From contig NC_089235.1 of assembly GCF_963924675.1 (NCBI RefSeq), forward strand, positions 60,260,220 through 60,324,219: a stretch of 64,000 nt of DNA, written 5' to 3'. This stretch comes from Phocoena phocoena (lineage: Eukaryota > Chordata > Mammalia > Artiodactyla > Phocoenidae). Each line of letters starts with the position of its first letter. Within the stretch, counting starts at the first letter, position 1. The notes beneath the pieces were generated by a model. That model ran no database searches, had not been told where the DNA came from, and saw only the letters and a list, made by a program, of their open reading frames with translations. The translations under genes were made by a program, and so were the position numbers. Positions 10,141 through 22,195 of the stretch are shown one piece after another.

Positions 10141-11364
10141 CAAAGGCTTAATCGATAATACCATCTTTTAGAGTAACATGTATTGAGGCAGGACTAGGAC
10201 AAAGAAGGAGGTTCAGCTGGAGGAAAAAAGGAGAAAGCTACACAATTTTGATTGTGTGGAAATGCTACAGTTGTTTTCATGCCTCTAGCTCCAGGAGAAA
10301 TCGGCATGGAACATGTGCAAGCACTCCTTCATCTACACAAAGACATCTGGAGAGGACCCCAAGGGAGAGTTGCTCCATCCTTCCCTTCCTTCAGTCCACC
10401 TGTGGGTGCCCCACTTGCTCTCTGCATGTTTCCACTCCTAAACCATTTGATGCCAAAAAATTCAAAAGCTTTCAGTGGGAGTAGAGACTTCACTACATTC
10501 CCTGGGAAGCATAATAGGCTAAAACAGTAACCTTAATACAAGCATGCCAATTTCACATTCAACCAAATATATTTCTGCATTCCTCTTCATGCGAGAAGGT
10601 AAGTATTAGGTTCAGGATTCACAGTAGGTTTCTAAGTTTTGAAATGAAATCATTTATAATTAATTGAAAACTGTCTTTCTCAAAAGTAATGCAAGCCTAT
10701 TTTTAAGATCTTACTAGCAGTCTCTGTATCAATTTGGGAACTGCAGACACAAAACAAGGGATATGGGAAAAGACAATTAAAACACGCTCTTTTTAAAAGG
10801 GGAGAGAAAGGGGGAGGTTAATTAATACTACAAGCTATAAAAGAGCAAGTTGTTTCAATCACTAAATGGATTTTTTTTCTCTTGCACATAAAGACTTTTA
10901 TTTGTTTATTCAGGTAATGAGCACCTATCAGTAAAATACAATGCTGCTGGTTTCAGAGAATTCATTCCTTTTCAATAAAGATTTTAAAAAAGTTGTTCAC
11001 GCTGGGTGAACAGGGGGAGGTGAGCGACATTTTTAGATGGTTCAGCTCAGACTCACGAAAACTGCACATATTAGACCTAAATCATTGATCCACCCAGCTC
11101 TGGACTCCTTGTACATTAATCTAAAATGTTTATAAATATTTTGGAAAATAAAGGGTGAAGGAAGCAACATATTAGCAAAGGCTGTTGGCACCTCCCAGGG
11201 CTATTTGAAGATCATGTGTGCATTGATCCAAAGAATAATTCATAAGAATCTGTTACAGTGAAGAATAGAAACTAGTGGATAGAGAATCTGCTCTGAACTC
11301 ACAGAATTTTGGTTGTAAATTCTTACATCTCACTTTTTTTTTTAAGTGAACCTCACTTTGGTGT
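10141..11364. other. Unassigned intergenic sequence
   Basis: Two overlapping + strand ORFs at 10248-10530 (78 and 92 codons) lack motifs. The remainder is AT-rich with no repeat family I can name. Confidence 0.5.
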
Positions 11365-11868
11365 TCACTAACAAACCATGCATGATGGCATCCATGACTT
11401 GTGTCATTCCCTACTTCCTCCACCCCTTCACTTTCCTGGCCTTGGTCATGCAACTGGCTTTGGCCAATGGGACATCAGCAAGCTTGGTGTAAAGAGAGGT
11501 TTATCCTCTTGGAATGCATGCTTTGGGGATACACGTTCTCAAAACCCAGCCACCATGCTCTGAGAAGCCCAAATTAACCACACAGAGGAGAACAGAAGTC
11601 CTCACTGAGAGTCCCAGCCAAGCTCTCCACCAACAGCCAGCATCAACTCACTAGCCATCTTGGCTGAGTGAACCATCTTGGAAGAAGATCCTCCAGCCCC
11701 GGTTGAGCCTCTCTGCATGAGCCACGGTAGCCAATGTGACATGGACCAGTGATGAGCTGATTCTGCTAAATCCTGTCCAAATTGCAGAATAATGAAAATC
11801 ATTAAATGTCATTTTAAGTCACTGTTTTGGAATAGTTTGCTATGTAGCTTTAGAAAACCAAAACAGGA
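11365..11868 (+). mobile_element. MaLR (MLT1-like) LTR relic
   Basis: Blocks follow an MLT1-type LTR in sense order: TTTGGCCAATGGGACATCAG, CTCTGAGAAGCCCAAATTAA, CAACAGCCAGCATCAACTCA, CCATCTTGGAAGAAGATCC, and a terminal TTTTAAGTCACTGTTTTGG to AAAACCAAAACAG segment. It is an endogenous retrovirus-like LTR without internal sequence. Frames crossing it are incidental. Confidence 0.65.
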
Positions 11869-12039
11869 GTTTGAGCATAGTACCCAGCAAAGTGAACTCT
11901 GCTTTTCCAGTCTAATATCCACCTTTCTGAAATATCAAGAGGAAGAGAGCCTGCCTCTTCCTCTACACTGAGAGTTTGAGAAGGCTGGCTCATGCCCTGC
12001 TGTTCCCAACAAGGCTATCTTTTGGTCACAACCACAAAA

Positions 12040-12270
12040 GCATCATTTATTCAGCTCTTTCTAAGCCAGAGACTGTGCCAGGGGTATATACGCATAGGTA
12101 TATAGCATATCATTTTGTCCATGCAACAGCTCTTTGAGAAAAGAAATAACTCTGTAGAATAGATGAGGAAACTGAGTCTTGGAGAAGTTATGTCACTTGT
12201 CCAAGATGTTCCAGCCAATAAGTGGTAGAATTAGGCTTCCAACAAGTCCTCTACCACTAAAATCCCTTCT
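12040..12270 (-). mobile_element. MIR relic
   Basis: Antisense MIR blocks CCAGAGACTGTGCCAGGGG, GATGAGGAAACTGAGTCTTGG, AGTTATGTCACTTGTCCAAG and AGTGGTAGAATTAGGCTTCC are in correct order. Confidence 0.8.
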
Positions 12271-12374
12271 ACCCAGGACATGCTGCCTCTACACCAGGAA
12301 GGCATTGCTGACCCACCTTCATAGCCTGGGCCTTGCATTTCTTTTTATTTTCCCCTTTGTCTTTAGGCATTTAT

Positions 12375-12600
12375 TTATTTTAAATTTTATTTTATTGTGG
12401 TAAGAACACTTAACATGAGATCTTCCCTCCTGAATGCTTAAGTGTACCAACATTACCGTTGACTACATGTACCATGTTGCACAGCCGCTCTCTAAAGCTT
12501 ATTCATCTTGCTTCACTGAAACTTTATGCTGATGGATTGGGCCTTACTTTTTTTTTTTTTTTTTTTTTGCTGGCAGGGATAAAGGGATTCTATTAATCTT
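12375..12600 (-). mobile_element. L1M-type 3' region, antisense, with T-run
   Basis: TTATTTTATTGTGGTAAGAAC, ACATGAGATCTTCCCTCC and TGTACCATGTTGCACAGCC resemble the reversed 3' UTR of old L1M. A T-run lies at about 12549-12570 inside or next to it. Confidence 0.65.
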
Positions 12601-13389
12601 TCCAGAGTCTTTAGACATTATCTTCCCAACCTCCCAAGCATACCTTTTTTTTTTGAAATATAGATGCCAAGTACTAGACAACTTCTCTTTTCTGGGAGGG
12701 AAAGGAAAAAAACCCGATTCTCTTCAACACATCACATTTCATAGGCATTCTCATCCCTGGTTTAGCTCTAGTCACAACCCACCCACTTCTGCTCCATTAG
12801 AGAGCTGGTGTCCCCCCGGGGGAAACACCCACCCCTATCCTGTCATAGCCATACTAATTGATGTTCATAGACGACGGGGCCAGGAAAAGGCAGTGTTATT
12901 ACTGGTTGAGGCTTGGTCCTCAGGTGCCAGTACTCACTCTTGGTGAGCTGGGCTAGATCACATGACATGTCAAGAATGTGCCTGTGTTGGCCTTAAAGTC
13001 CCTTAGAGTGTCCTTTCCTCTTTTCCCCTTAGAACCACACCTACCACTGGCTGTGTGTCTTACCAGTGCTTCTGAAGGAAAAAAAAGAAGTCCAAGAAGA
13101 AGAGACCAAAGGAAAATGGAGCCCAGGGTGGGACTGGTCTTTATCATCTACTACCCCCACGTTGGCTCTGGGAATGCTTTGAGCAATCGAATTTCTACGT
13201 CCATTGAAATGTGTTATATACTTACAAATATTAAAAATTATAACTACAAAGAGACCAAAGAGGGCAAGACAGGAAGGAGTGGAGAATGGGGATGGGGTTT
13301 TAGGAGGGAGACTTTGGAGTTCTGCCTAATGGTTGCAACATGTTACAATACTCCTCTTCAATGCGGCACTCCTCCCACTGATGGTAAAT
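12601..13389. other. Unassigned; contains an unsupported ORF
   Basis: A 213-codon + strand ORF (12978-13619) begins here. Its C-terminal third runs into an L2-like fragment, it has no domain, and opposing frames overlap it. I do not call it a gene. Confidence 0.55.
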
Positions 13390-13540
13390 ATTCATTTGTA
13401 AGTCTACTTGCCCTGCTAAATAGTGAGCTCTTTGACAAAAGGGATCCCATCTTAGGTAAATTTGCAACTCCATTGTATTCAGTGCCAACATATATATTTT
13501 TTGAATGCGTGAGAATGGATGAACAATTTTTCTTAATTGC
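13390..13540 (+). mobile_element. L2-like 3' fragment
   Basis: GTGAGCTCTTTGACAAAAGG, CCATTGTATTCAGTGCCAAC and a terminal GAATGCGTGAGAATGGATGAA segment follow L2 3' end order. Confidence 0.5.
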
Positions 13541-16500
13541 TATGGTTCTCCTAGTTGCTGGCATCCTCGCCTTGTGTCCAAACTCTTTGTTCTGCCTCTT
13601 CAGTTACTGTGGGCCATAAATCATGACATGACAGGAAGACATTGAGAAAATTGTATTTGGCCAAGATACAGGATCCCAAATTCTTGAATCCTGCCCTCCT
13701 ACAAACTCCCTCCACAAGGAACCCAAGAAGATATGTACAGAGAAAAAGAGTAAAACACATACATTTTATTACATGAGAATTTAGTTCCAACATCAATCTC
13801 CATCTCCAGGTCCCAATGAGCAAAACTGGACAATGTGAAGGCTTGTCTAGGATAAAGGCGATTGTCTCCTCTTCTCCCCCTGGGCCCACAACCATGAAGA
13901 GGTAAAGCAAGTCCACAGAAAATCACAGCAAGGCCAACACAAGCCAAAGAGTCAGCATTTGTCCTTGTCAGCTGGTCTAGTGGTCAACTCCAGGGTATTC
14001 CTAGAGCAGGGCAATCACTGAACAGATAATTCAGGCCTTCTTTCCACATATGTCTTAAGAAAGAGAGGAAAGAAAATTCCAGGAGATGCTAGAGGACTCC
14101 AGAGAAACTCCTGTCACATGGGACCTGGGACTCATCCCCTTTATTTGTTAGAAAAGATGTTTCAACTTCTAGCTTGAGACACAGCAAATGATCCTGACCT
14201 TAATCCTTTACCAATATTTCTCCTTGAGGGTAGAATCTGAGGCTTAGCGTAGGAGAGGTGCTGGCTCTCCTAGAGGCCAGATGCCTCTGAAGCTACACTT
14301 ACCCTGAGACCTGCTTCCTGGTTTTGATCTGTGGCACTTTTGCTCTACAATTTCTGGTTTATCTACCACACGTTTGGTCCCATTAGTCTTCACCTTGACT
14401 CTTGGTGTGTGTGACTCATCCCTCATACCGTGTCCTCTTCAGGTCCAGTCTTGGGAAAAAACAGAACTTTTCTTCCAATGAATTCTGGAATCTTCACATG
14501 TTCACCTTCCTTTCTCATGGTTTCCTTGCTGGAGGGTGGATACCAATAAATAAATACACACGTATACAAATAATCATCAAAGCTACACATATCCTTTTGC
14601 CTTTAGTTGATAGTTATGATTTTTGGACTCAGAGCTCATTATTCTCTTGGGCTCTACCTTTTTGCGATCTTTTTTATATGAATTTAAAGTATCCTTGAAA
14701 TCACTTGAAAGTTTTGAAACATTTACGCCTTCAAGGGAAGAGGAAAATGTGCCTCTCCTTGGCCCTCACATCCCTCTCCATTTCAAGCACCTGGGTAAGG
14801 TCAGATGTCTAAAACTGATGTTCAAATTGTTGGGAAGTAGTCCTTACCGTAAGACCTTTCTCCAAAGCAGCGTCAGCCCTGTCTCCAGAGCACTGACTAA
14901 CAGCCAACAAGACTTAGCATTGAGTTAATACCCAACGTTAAGCAAAATCAAAAATCAACTATATCAATTCTTAAAGCACATTTCAGAGGAAGACACAGCC
15001 AACTGGATAGCAGTCCTGAGCAAAGCTTGCCCTGGCAGGTGTCTGATGAAGACACTGCTTTGTAACGCTTCCGAAGTCCTTCTAAGCAGGCAGCTTGGCA
15101 GTCCGCAGTCTTATTGTAGAGAGATGCCTCCGGGTCCAGGAGACAAAGCTGAGGAAGGGGAAGGGAGACCACTCACAGCAAAAACACTATGTCACACTTC
15201 CCTAATGCCACACCCACACTAGCACATTGATCATGCCTGTAGCCTTTACAGAGCTACACAAGGATCCCCCTGCTACAGTTGAAAAAACAGACATGCCTTT
15301 TCCTCTCACACTCAGTGGGTCAGCTTTGCCTTTGCATTCTTGAGATCTGGAATTCCCACCCACTGGCCTCTAAGTCACCAGTGTTCTCATCTCCTGTAAA
15401 GCAGGGCATTGTTGCAACTAAGAAATTAAGAATGAGGATCAGGGGGATAGGAGGGTAATGGTGCCATTGATGCTTCAAGGCCTCTTTCATGCAGACATCT
15501 TCGGTGTTTTATATGCTGCATCGTTTCCCTCACCACGTCTTCCAAGGATGTTCTCATCCTGTGTCATCAAGAACCATCTGAAGGGGAGGATAAGTGAATG
15601 CTTTTCCTGAAGCCACAGGGTAAGCTGTTGGTGGTCTTGATTTGCTCCAGCAGCCCCACTTCCCAGACTTACATTTGAACTGTTTCATCCCAGTGGTCAC
15701 ACAGAGGAACTGGACACTTGATCGTGAAACAACAAAATACACCTTCTCTTTCATGAAGCAAAGCAATCTACCTCAGCCACAAAGATTGTCATGATGCTAA
15801 AACACAGTGCTAGAAACAAGGACAGGGAGAAGAGTCATAAGAAAGAATTTGAGAGATTATAAGGACTCTCAAAAGGAAGTATTATCCCTTGAGATCACTC
15901 CTATAAAGAATATATACCTGTCACTAAAGGATGCCCAAGTCACCCAGCCTACAACAATTCCCACGTGTGGGTCTGCTGTAACCAGGGAGGGTCAAGATAT
16001 TCAATTCCGTAAAAAGCAGCTTTTAAAAATAAAATTCAATTCTTGGCATGTGTTGCAATACTTCCTCTGTTCCAAACTTAATACTGAAGCCACCCACGGT
16101 ACTGCTGTCTTAGCCAAATACAGTAAAGGAAATAAGCCTTCTCACAGAAGGCCCGCATGAAGGGCATTCAACAAGCAGGGTCAGGTAACACTTTAAACGG
16201 GCTGAGAAGGCTTCCATGATGCAGCAGCATTGGAGACTGCAGGGAGGTAGACCCTGGCACTTGGACCTTCTGACTCCAGGGAAGACAATGCCCAGCTTTT
16301 ACCTGTGAATCCAATCCGTATAAAATACAGAATGATGACAACAGAGGAAAATACCTCTCATACAATCTCTATACAGTCCACATGCCCATTCCGTTGCCCT
16401 TGAGTATCTACTTTTTTATATAATTTACTAATATTTTTCATATATATGTAATCTTTATCTTCTCAGCTAGATTAGAAGTTGTATGAAGGCAAAGGCCATC

Positions 16501-16744
16501 AGCTCTAGATAATAACTTTAAGCCATTAGGACAGCTTCCTCCAATATGCCATACATTTGGCTTCAAATAAAAGACCACCTTCATTCAACGTTTTGCATTA
16601 TTCGCTACTGAGTCCTGAACCGTTTGCTTTTACTCATCTCATATCTTTCTTCCTGAACTATTTCTCCTGGTTTTAACCTTCTCAACCTGGTTTTGGACCT
16701 CTCCTTGCTCCTTGTATTTAGCCTTGAACTCAAGACCGTCTTCA
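13541..16744. other. Largely unique intergenic sequence
   Basis: No gene or clear repeat is seen across about 3.2 kb, apart from a weak L2-like trace near 16440-16510. ORFs of 60-121 codons lie on both strands and lack motifs. One minus-strand frame at 14948-15172 sits beside a good-looking splice acceptor (see findings). Confidence 0.5.
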
Positions 16745-16995
16745 GCAGTGGGTAAGAGCACAGACTCTGAAGTCAGCCTTCCTGAATTCAAATCCTGACA
16801 CCATTTACTAAGGGTATGACCCTGTGCAAGCCATTTTAATTCTCTAAACCTTAATGTTCTCAACTGCAAAGTGGTGCTCATAATGGCACCTACCTCCTGG
16901 AGCTGTTGAGAAGACAAAATGGTTTCTCTGAAAAACAGTTAGAACAACGCCTGACACCGTAGAATCGCTCACTAAACGGTAGCGATTTTGAGGCA
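16745..16995 (+). mobile_element. MIR, near full length
   Basis: The tRNA-like head (GTAAGAGCACAGACTCTGAAG) is followed by CTGAATTCAAATCCTGACACC, GACCCTGTGCAAGCCATTTT, AACTGCAAAGTGGTGCTCATA and a final GCCTGACACCGTAGAATCGC segment. The 92-codon ORF on the opposite strand is a frame through this MIR. Confidence 0.85.
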
Positions 16996-17619
16996 TTTTT
17001 CTGTCACTTCTATGGCCATGTGGACTCTTTAGTCAAAACGGTGCAGTTCATCCTCTCAGTGCTGTTCCTCTCCCAGGACCTTTACATCTGACGACCCACG
17101 GTGGGTTCATTCCAGCAGACAGAGAAGAGAGTATGCACTTCCGTTCTGCGGACACATCGTGCCCAATGCAGAGCAAGGCATTTTAGCGACTGCTAAAATC
17201 CAGTGATTAAGTTCTTGCTGGCTCCAGCTTATTTAAACTGAGCTCCACTAAGCCTTAGTTAAATTAAACACAAAAGGTATATTTCTCCTTTTTAACTGGT
17301 TTCCTATCAGAGAAACATGTGCCTTGCTCCTCACTACAGAGTTAAACTCACAGATAAACCACTGTATGTCTGACATGTCCATTTCTGGTCTCCACACTTG
17401 AGAGAACACCAGGAAAGCAAGACTCATTCAGTCAACTAACATTTATTTGCCACGGACCCTGCCTTTAGATAGTTAATATCTGATTTTTAAAACAAGACCA
17501 ACACATATGACATTATCAAAGAACAAGAGAAAGTATATAATTAAGTTCCAAGCCAAGTGAATGGTGCTGATTATAAATACAGAAGTTCTGAAAAGGGCGT
17601 ATCAGGCAGTGGGTCACGT
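16996..17619. other. Unassigned intergenic sequence
   Basis: No ORF of note and no named repeat apart from an L2-like CAACTAACATTTATTTGCC trace near 17430. Confidence 0.45.
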
Positions 17620-17725
17620 AATTCACTTAATTACTCAGAAAGCACTCATTGAGCCTTATCTAAGTGCCAAGTTCTGTACTAGGCTCTGGACATGGGTGAA
17701 GGACATCATGATCTTTCTTCCCTAC
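17620..17725 (-). mobile_element. L2-like fragment, antisense
   Basis: CACTCATTGAGCCTTATCTA and GTTCTGTACTAGGCTCTGGA match a reversed L2 3' end. The fragment is short. Confidence 0.55.
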
Positions 17726-18114
17726 AGTCCTCCGTGGGATAAGAGCCATATGGCTAGGGGAGCTGATTCATCTAAGCCAGTCATGGTAAACTCATTCATC
17801 TTGATTGATTCCTAAATGGCCATTGAGACTAAGAAGGGTTTGTCTGGAGGCTTCTGGGAAAGCTCTTCCTTGGTCTGAAGAAATCATCACAGCAAGACAC
17901 TTCCCTTTTCCTTTGGTTATGGCCATGTATGGATGTGAAGTTCATAACTGCTGCTCACACCTCGCCACCAGATTGAAGATACAAAAGCGAGGGCCAAAAG
18001 AACTATAGGGAAACAAGGTCAGTACCACCAGATTAACTCAGCTTTCTGCTCTATGTCTGGGTTTCCAGTTATGTAATCTAGCACATTTCCTTAAGTTTAG
18101 GGTTGAGGTTTTTT
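17726..18114. other. Unassigned intergenic sequence
   Basis: Nothing recognisable. Two overlapping ORFs of 67-84 codons lack motifs. Confidence 0.45.
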
Positions 18115-18345
18115 ATTTTTTCTGTTGCTTGTATGCTTACACATTCTAACTCATAGAACAGTTGAAGATAAATGAGACATGGACAACCCTCAAAGAGTTC
18201 ACAGCCTAGCATTGACAAACATGTAATCATATAGCACTGCAATTTATTAGTTGAGTACAGCAGAACATTCCAGAAATAAAGGCAGATCAGAAGGAGGAGG
18301 AGTTGGCAAAGACATAAGAGAGGCAGCTTCACCAAATTTAATTAG
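18115..18345 (-). mobile_element. Possible L2 fragment, antisense
   Basis: CCCTCAAAGAGTTCACAGCC followed by an AATCATATAGCACTGC-like area fits a reversed L2 3' UTR. The match is loose. Confidence 0.4.
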
Positions 18346-19105
18346 TCCTTGGAGGGCAGTCAGTGAATGATGGTAAAACAGTAAGAAACTGGCAATATAC
18401 CCAACCTATCACTATGGAAGTTGGCTTAGCTCTCGTGTCTTCACCAATTTTTGTCATTATTCCAGACATCTGAAAAGAGGGAAAAGAGTACATCTTTCTA
18501 GAATTAAGAGTTAATGTGCTAAACGTGTAACTTCACATTGATTCCAGCTCCTGGAATCAGCCTGGAAGTTTCCCCCTTAAAGGCTATTTTTGACCTCTGA
18601 AGATGTGACTGGCTACACAATTATTGAAAATCAGAACACATTACCCAGTGTGCATAGACCTCGGTAATTATGTGCACATAAGAAAACAATTCTCCTTCTT
18701 TGATATCAGATGGCTGAAACTACGTGTTCAGCCACCCTTCTTTAAAAAAGTGTTTTCTGTCAGTTAAAAAAGCCAGATACCCCTTGACTAGACTTGTCAT
18801 TATTTATTTTACAGATGGTTTGGGCTTCATCGTGTGCCTGTAATGTTGGTGAATTCCAAACCAGATTTTGGAAACAACATTAGAGTCTTGCTATTGTTGT
18901 GGATAGGAGGATCCATAGTATGGAAGCTTTGTTTAGTTCAGATCCTCAAATTAACTTCCATCTTTCTTCAATTTTTATTGAAGTCATTCCTAGTAGTCAC
19001 GCTTCTGTCCTGGTATTATCTGAGGAGGCCTCTCGGGAGGCCACTCAGTTCCCCGGAACTAGTTAGCAGCTCCCTTTACAGTGTCTGGTATGCTTGGAAA
19101 TAAAT
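18346..19105. other. Unassigned intergenic sequence
   Basis: No repeat family named. An 89-codon + strand ORF (18834-19103) is hydrophobic but has no recognisable family signature. Confidence 0.45.
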
Positions 19106-19325
19106 GTAAAGATATAAAAGACACCAGAGTTCAGAACTAGACTGACTTGGGTTTAAATCCTAGTTTTGTAGCTTATTTGCTATGTTACCTTGAGCAAGTT
19201 ACTTAATCTTCCTGAGTCGCTATGTAAACAAATACCAAGAATTAAATAATGTAGGCAAGGTTCTTAAAATTGTGCCTGACATACAATGTCTTTCAACAAA
19301 TTTATTGAGTGGAGACATAAAGAAG
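19106..19325 (+). mobile_element. MIR relic
   Basis: Sense MIR order: ACTTGGGTTTAAATCCTAG, TTACCTTGAGCAAGTTACTT, AATCTTCCTGAGTCGC and a GTGCCTGACATACAATGTC end. Confidence 0.75.
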
Positions 19326-19439
19326 ACAAAAGTTCCCCCACAGATCTCATGTAATAAATATCCAGTACATAATCGCCACTGTTATTTTTAATAATACCTG
19401 TTCCTCTCCCATGATACATCCATTCTCAAGTACTGAGAG

Positions 19440-20165
19440 AGAAAAAGCAAAAAGTGATTCTAGATTTCTAGTTTGCCTCATGCCCTCCTCATCACCTCAT
19501 ATCTACTCCGACCTAAGTCATACTGGCTCCACTGTGACGTTTTCAGAATGCACCCCCTTCTCTCTACTTCTCCTGCTGCCACCTAGCCCAGTCACTGTCA
19601 CGCCAGTCCTAGCCCTTCATCTGAACTTACGGCTATCTTGGCCAGTTACAAAGTGTCAAGGTGGTTAGTAGTGGGATTCTCTGTGATGTTTCCAAGAAAT
19701 GCACTAGCCTAGTAAACACGAAATTAAATATAAACTCTTCTCATATTTCTGATGATCTGGGTGTTGCCTACTTTTTCTAGCATCTTGGTTCTTCCATACC
19801 ATCACACTCTAGACACAGCAGGCTTCCTTCTGCTCCTTAAAGAAACCAAAGCCTTTGTTCTTATTTTTCACTCTCTCCCATGTCTTCATATAGCTGGCCC
19901 TTGTCATAATTAGAAAATCAGCTCAAATGGACTTCCTCAGACGGGCTGTTCTTGACTTCCACGGTCGGTTTCAAACATAACATCCTATTTTATCTTCATG
20001 ATACGAAATGAGCTGTCTACTTATTTACCTGACTGTAGGTTCTATAGCCCCACAGAATGTAAGCTGTGTGAGGGCAGGAACCTTATCTGCCCTGTCAGCT
20101 GCTACAGCCTCTACACCTTATCTGAGCACACACAGTAGGTGCATAACGAATATTAGGTGAACAGT
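19440..20165 (+). mobile_element. L2 LINE relic, sense
   Basis: A long sense L2 stretch with CCTAAGTCATACTGGCTCC, CATGTCTTCATATAGCTGGC, GAATGTAAGCTGTGTGAGGG and a terminal CACAGTAGGTGCATAACG. The coding frame is destroyed. A 55-base segment at 19642-19700 does not look like L2 and recurs at 21759 (see findings). Confidence 0.65.
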
Positions 20166-20204
20166 ACAATACTAAGATTCCATGAGCCGAAAGAACCATG
20201 GGAA

Positions 20205-20330
20205 CCTTGGAAAGAAGCTACGTTGTACCTCATTTAAAGATAAGGAAATGGAGACGCAGAGATGAGATGAGGCTTACAGAATTAGTGTCAGACCCTGGAC
20301 AAGAGCTCAGAGCTCCTAAGGTCTAGACAT
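20205..20330 (-). mobile_element. MIR-like fragment
   Basis: CTCATTTAAAGATAAGGAAATG followed by GAGACGCAGAGATG and TCAGACCCTGGACAAGAGC fits a reversed MIR core. Confidence 0.6.
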
Positions 20331-20912
20331 GTGGACATTATATGACCCTTCTCTGATGGACTCACGCCTCCTCTGACCCTCTAGATTGGTAGGAAGAGAC
20401 CAATGACGTTTGAAATCACACCAACCATTTCACAGGAGTTAGACTGGGACTGGAGTGAGAATGAGAACTACGTTACTGAAGCCAAGGAAAGAAGAGGCAG
20501 AGCCAGAGAAGGCACTAGAGCACAGAATCACACCAAGAAAATAAATTACTTCTCAGATGCCATGAGTGAATGAACCTCAGGTTAGGAGCTACAAGTTGTC
20601 AATATCAGAAGTATGTACTGAACTCTGTTCTGATTAATAGAATTATAGAATCTCAGCACGGAAAGAGACCTCTATGGTTCATCCAACCCCCTTCAGATGC
20701 TTTACATCATTTACAATATATCTGCCTAGAAGTCATCAGCCTTATTTTAAATATCTCCAGTGCCAGATAACTCATCGCCTCCTAAGGAAACTCATTCTGT
20801 CTTCCAAAAGCTTTGACTATATGAACATTCTTCATTCAACGGAGCTACAAGTCCACTCCTTTCAATTCTGTTGATTCTACTTTTGCCATTTTTTAATATC
20901 TAAAAGCATATT
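20331..20912. other. Unassigned intergenic sequence
   Basis: Two overlapping 66-codon ORFs without motifs. No repeat family named. Confidence 0.45.
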
Positions 20913-20927
20913 AAAAAGGCATATTTT

Positions 20928-21221
20928 GGGGCTTCCCTGGTGGCGCAGTGGTTGAGAATCTGCCTGCCAATGCAGGGGACATGGGTTCGAGCCCTGGTCT
21001 GGGAAGATCCCACATGCCGCGGAGCAACTAAGCCCGTGAGCCACAACTACTGAGCCTGCGCGTCTGGAGCCTGTGCTCTGCGACAAGAGAGGCTGCGACA
21101 GTGAGAGGCCCACGCACCGCGGTGAAGAGTGGCCCCCGCTCGCCGCAACCAGAGAAAGCCCTCACTTTCTCTAGTAGAAACGAAGACCCAACACAGCCAT
21201 AAATAAATACAATTTTTTTTA
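20928..21221 (+). mobile_element. CHR-type SINE, long form
   Basis: The head GGGGCTTCCCTGGTGGCGC carries the A-box-like region and a GGGTTCGAGCCC B-box-like region. The element is longer than most copies here and ends in a GAAGACCCAACACAGCC-type tail with AAATAAATA. A 15-bp duplication, AAAAAGGCATATTTT, flanks it exactly (20913-20927 and 21222-21236). Two ORFs across it are artefacts. Confidence 0.94.
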
Positions 21222-21236
21222 AAAAAGGCATATTTT

Positions 21237-21964
21237 TAATATCTAAAGTCATAGCATCCCTGAGTTTTTCTTTTGCCAGTTCATATGGAATGACCTTACA
21301 CTGACACAGAGGATTTTCTTACGGATCTCTCCCTCTCCACATTGTTAAATGTAACAACATTCTTCACAAAGTATGGCTTCAGGTATAGGGTAAACAGCTT
21401 AGAAGCCAGAACTTTCCTTGCTCTGGAGATTATATCTGTGTGGTGTAACTAAAGTTTTTGGCCCATGAGTGCTAACAGCCACCCCCAGTCCACCTCCAGC
21501 CCCTTAAAAATAATCTTGAATTGCCTGCTCAGTTCCCACTCCTTCCCAATCCTACTAAGAAAGGACTTTTGCTTACTGAGAGAGAAGCTGAGATGACCTA
21601 CATAATAAAGTGATAGAAAGAGGGGTAAGGAGATGAGAGATTAAAAAACTTTGTAGCCTAGTTATCCAGGAAGAGTTTTTTTGGCGTTGAGGTTATAAAG
21701 AAAGAGACACTTGGGCAGCTACAGGGTGTGAGCGATTGGGAGAAAAAAAGGAAAAGTGATGTTACAAAATGTCAAGGTGGCTTAGTAATGGGATACTCTT
21801 TGATCTTCTCCACTAAACGCAAATAGAAGATTTCTATTGCTTTTAACTGCCTTTAATGTAGGACTGTGTTACCCTGGATATGACACACAACTCTTTGACT
21901 AGACCACGTGCGTCACTGAATTTATTAGGTTATGTGCATTAAGAGTTAATCCTCTAACAATTAT
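21237..21964. other. Unassigned intergenic sequence
   Basis: No ORF above 60 codons. It contains the second copy of the 55-base segment shared with 19642 (at 21759-21816). Confidence 0.45.
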
Positions 21965-22195
21965 GATGATTTTTACTCAGAGTGATTTACCGTGTACCAT
22001 GAACTATACTGAGGACTTTACCTTCTTATCTTAATTCTTACAGCACCCCTTTGAGGTATATGCCATTATAATTCTCATTTTTCAGACGAGGCTATAAAAC
22101 AGAGAGAGGTAAAGGAAATTTTCCACAGATACACAGGTAAGTAATGACATCGTTTTCAGACCCACATTTTTCTAAATCTCTAAATCCCATACATT
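21965..22195 (-). mobile_element. MIR relic
   Basis: Antisense MIR blocks GTGTACCATGAACTATACTG, ATTCTTACAGCACCCCTTTG, CATTTTTCAGACGAGGC and CACAGATACACAGGTAAG are in order. Confidence 0.75.

Noticed and set aside
12978..13619. 213-codon ORF on the plus strand, the longest non-L1 frame apart from none other
   Set aside because: It has no domain or signal I recognise, its last third overlaps an L2-like 3' fragment, and opposite frames of similar quality overlap it. A frame of this size is expected by chance in 64 kb.
20928..21221. tRNA gene suggested by A- and B-box-like sequence
   Set aside because: The boxes belong to the tRNA-derived head of the SINE. No cloverleaf with an acceptor stem closes here.
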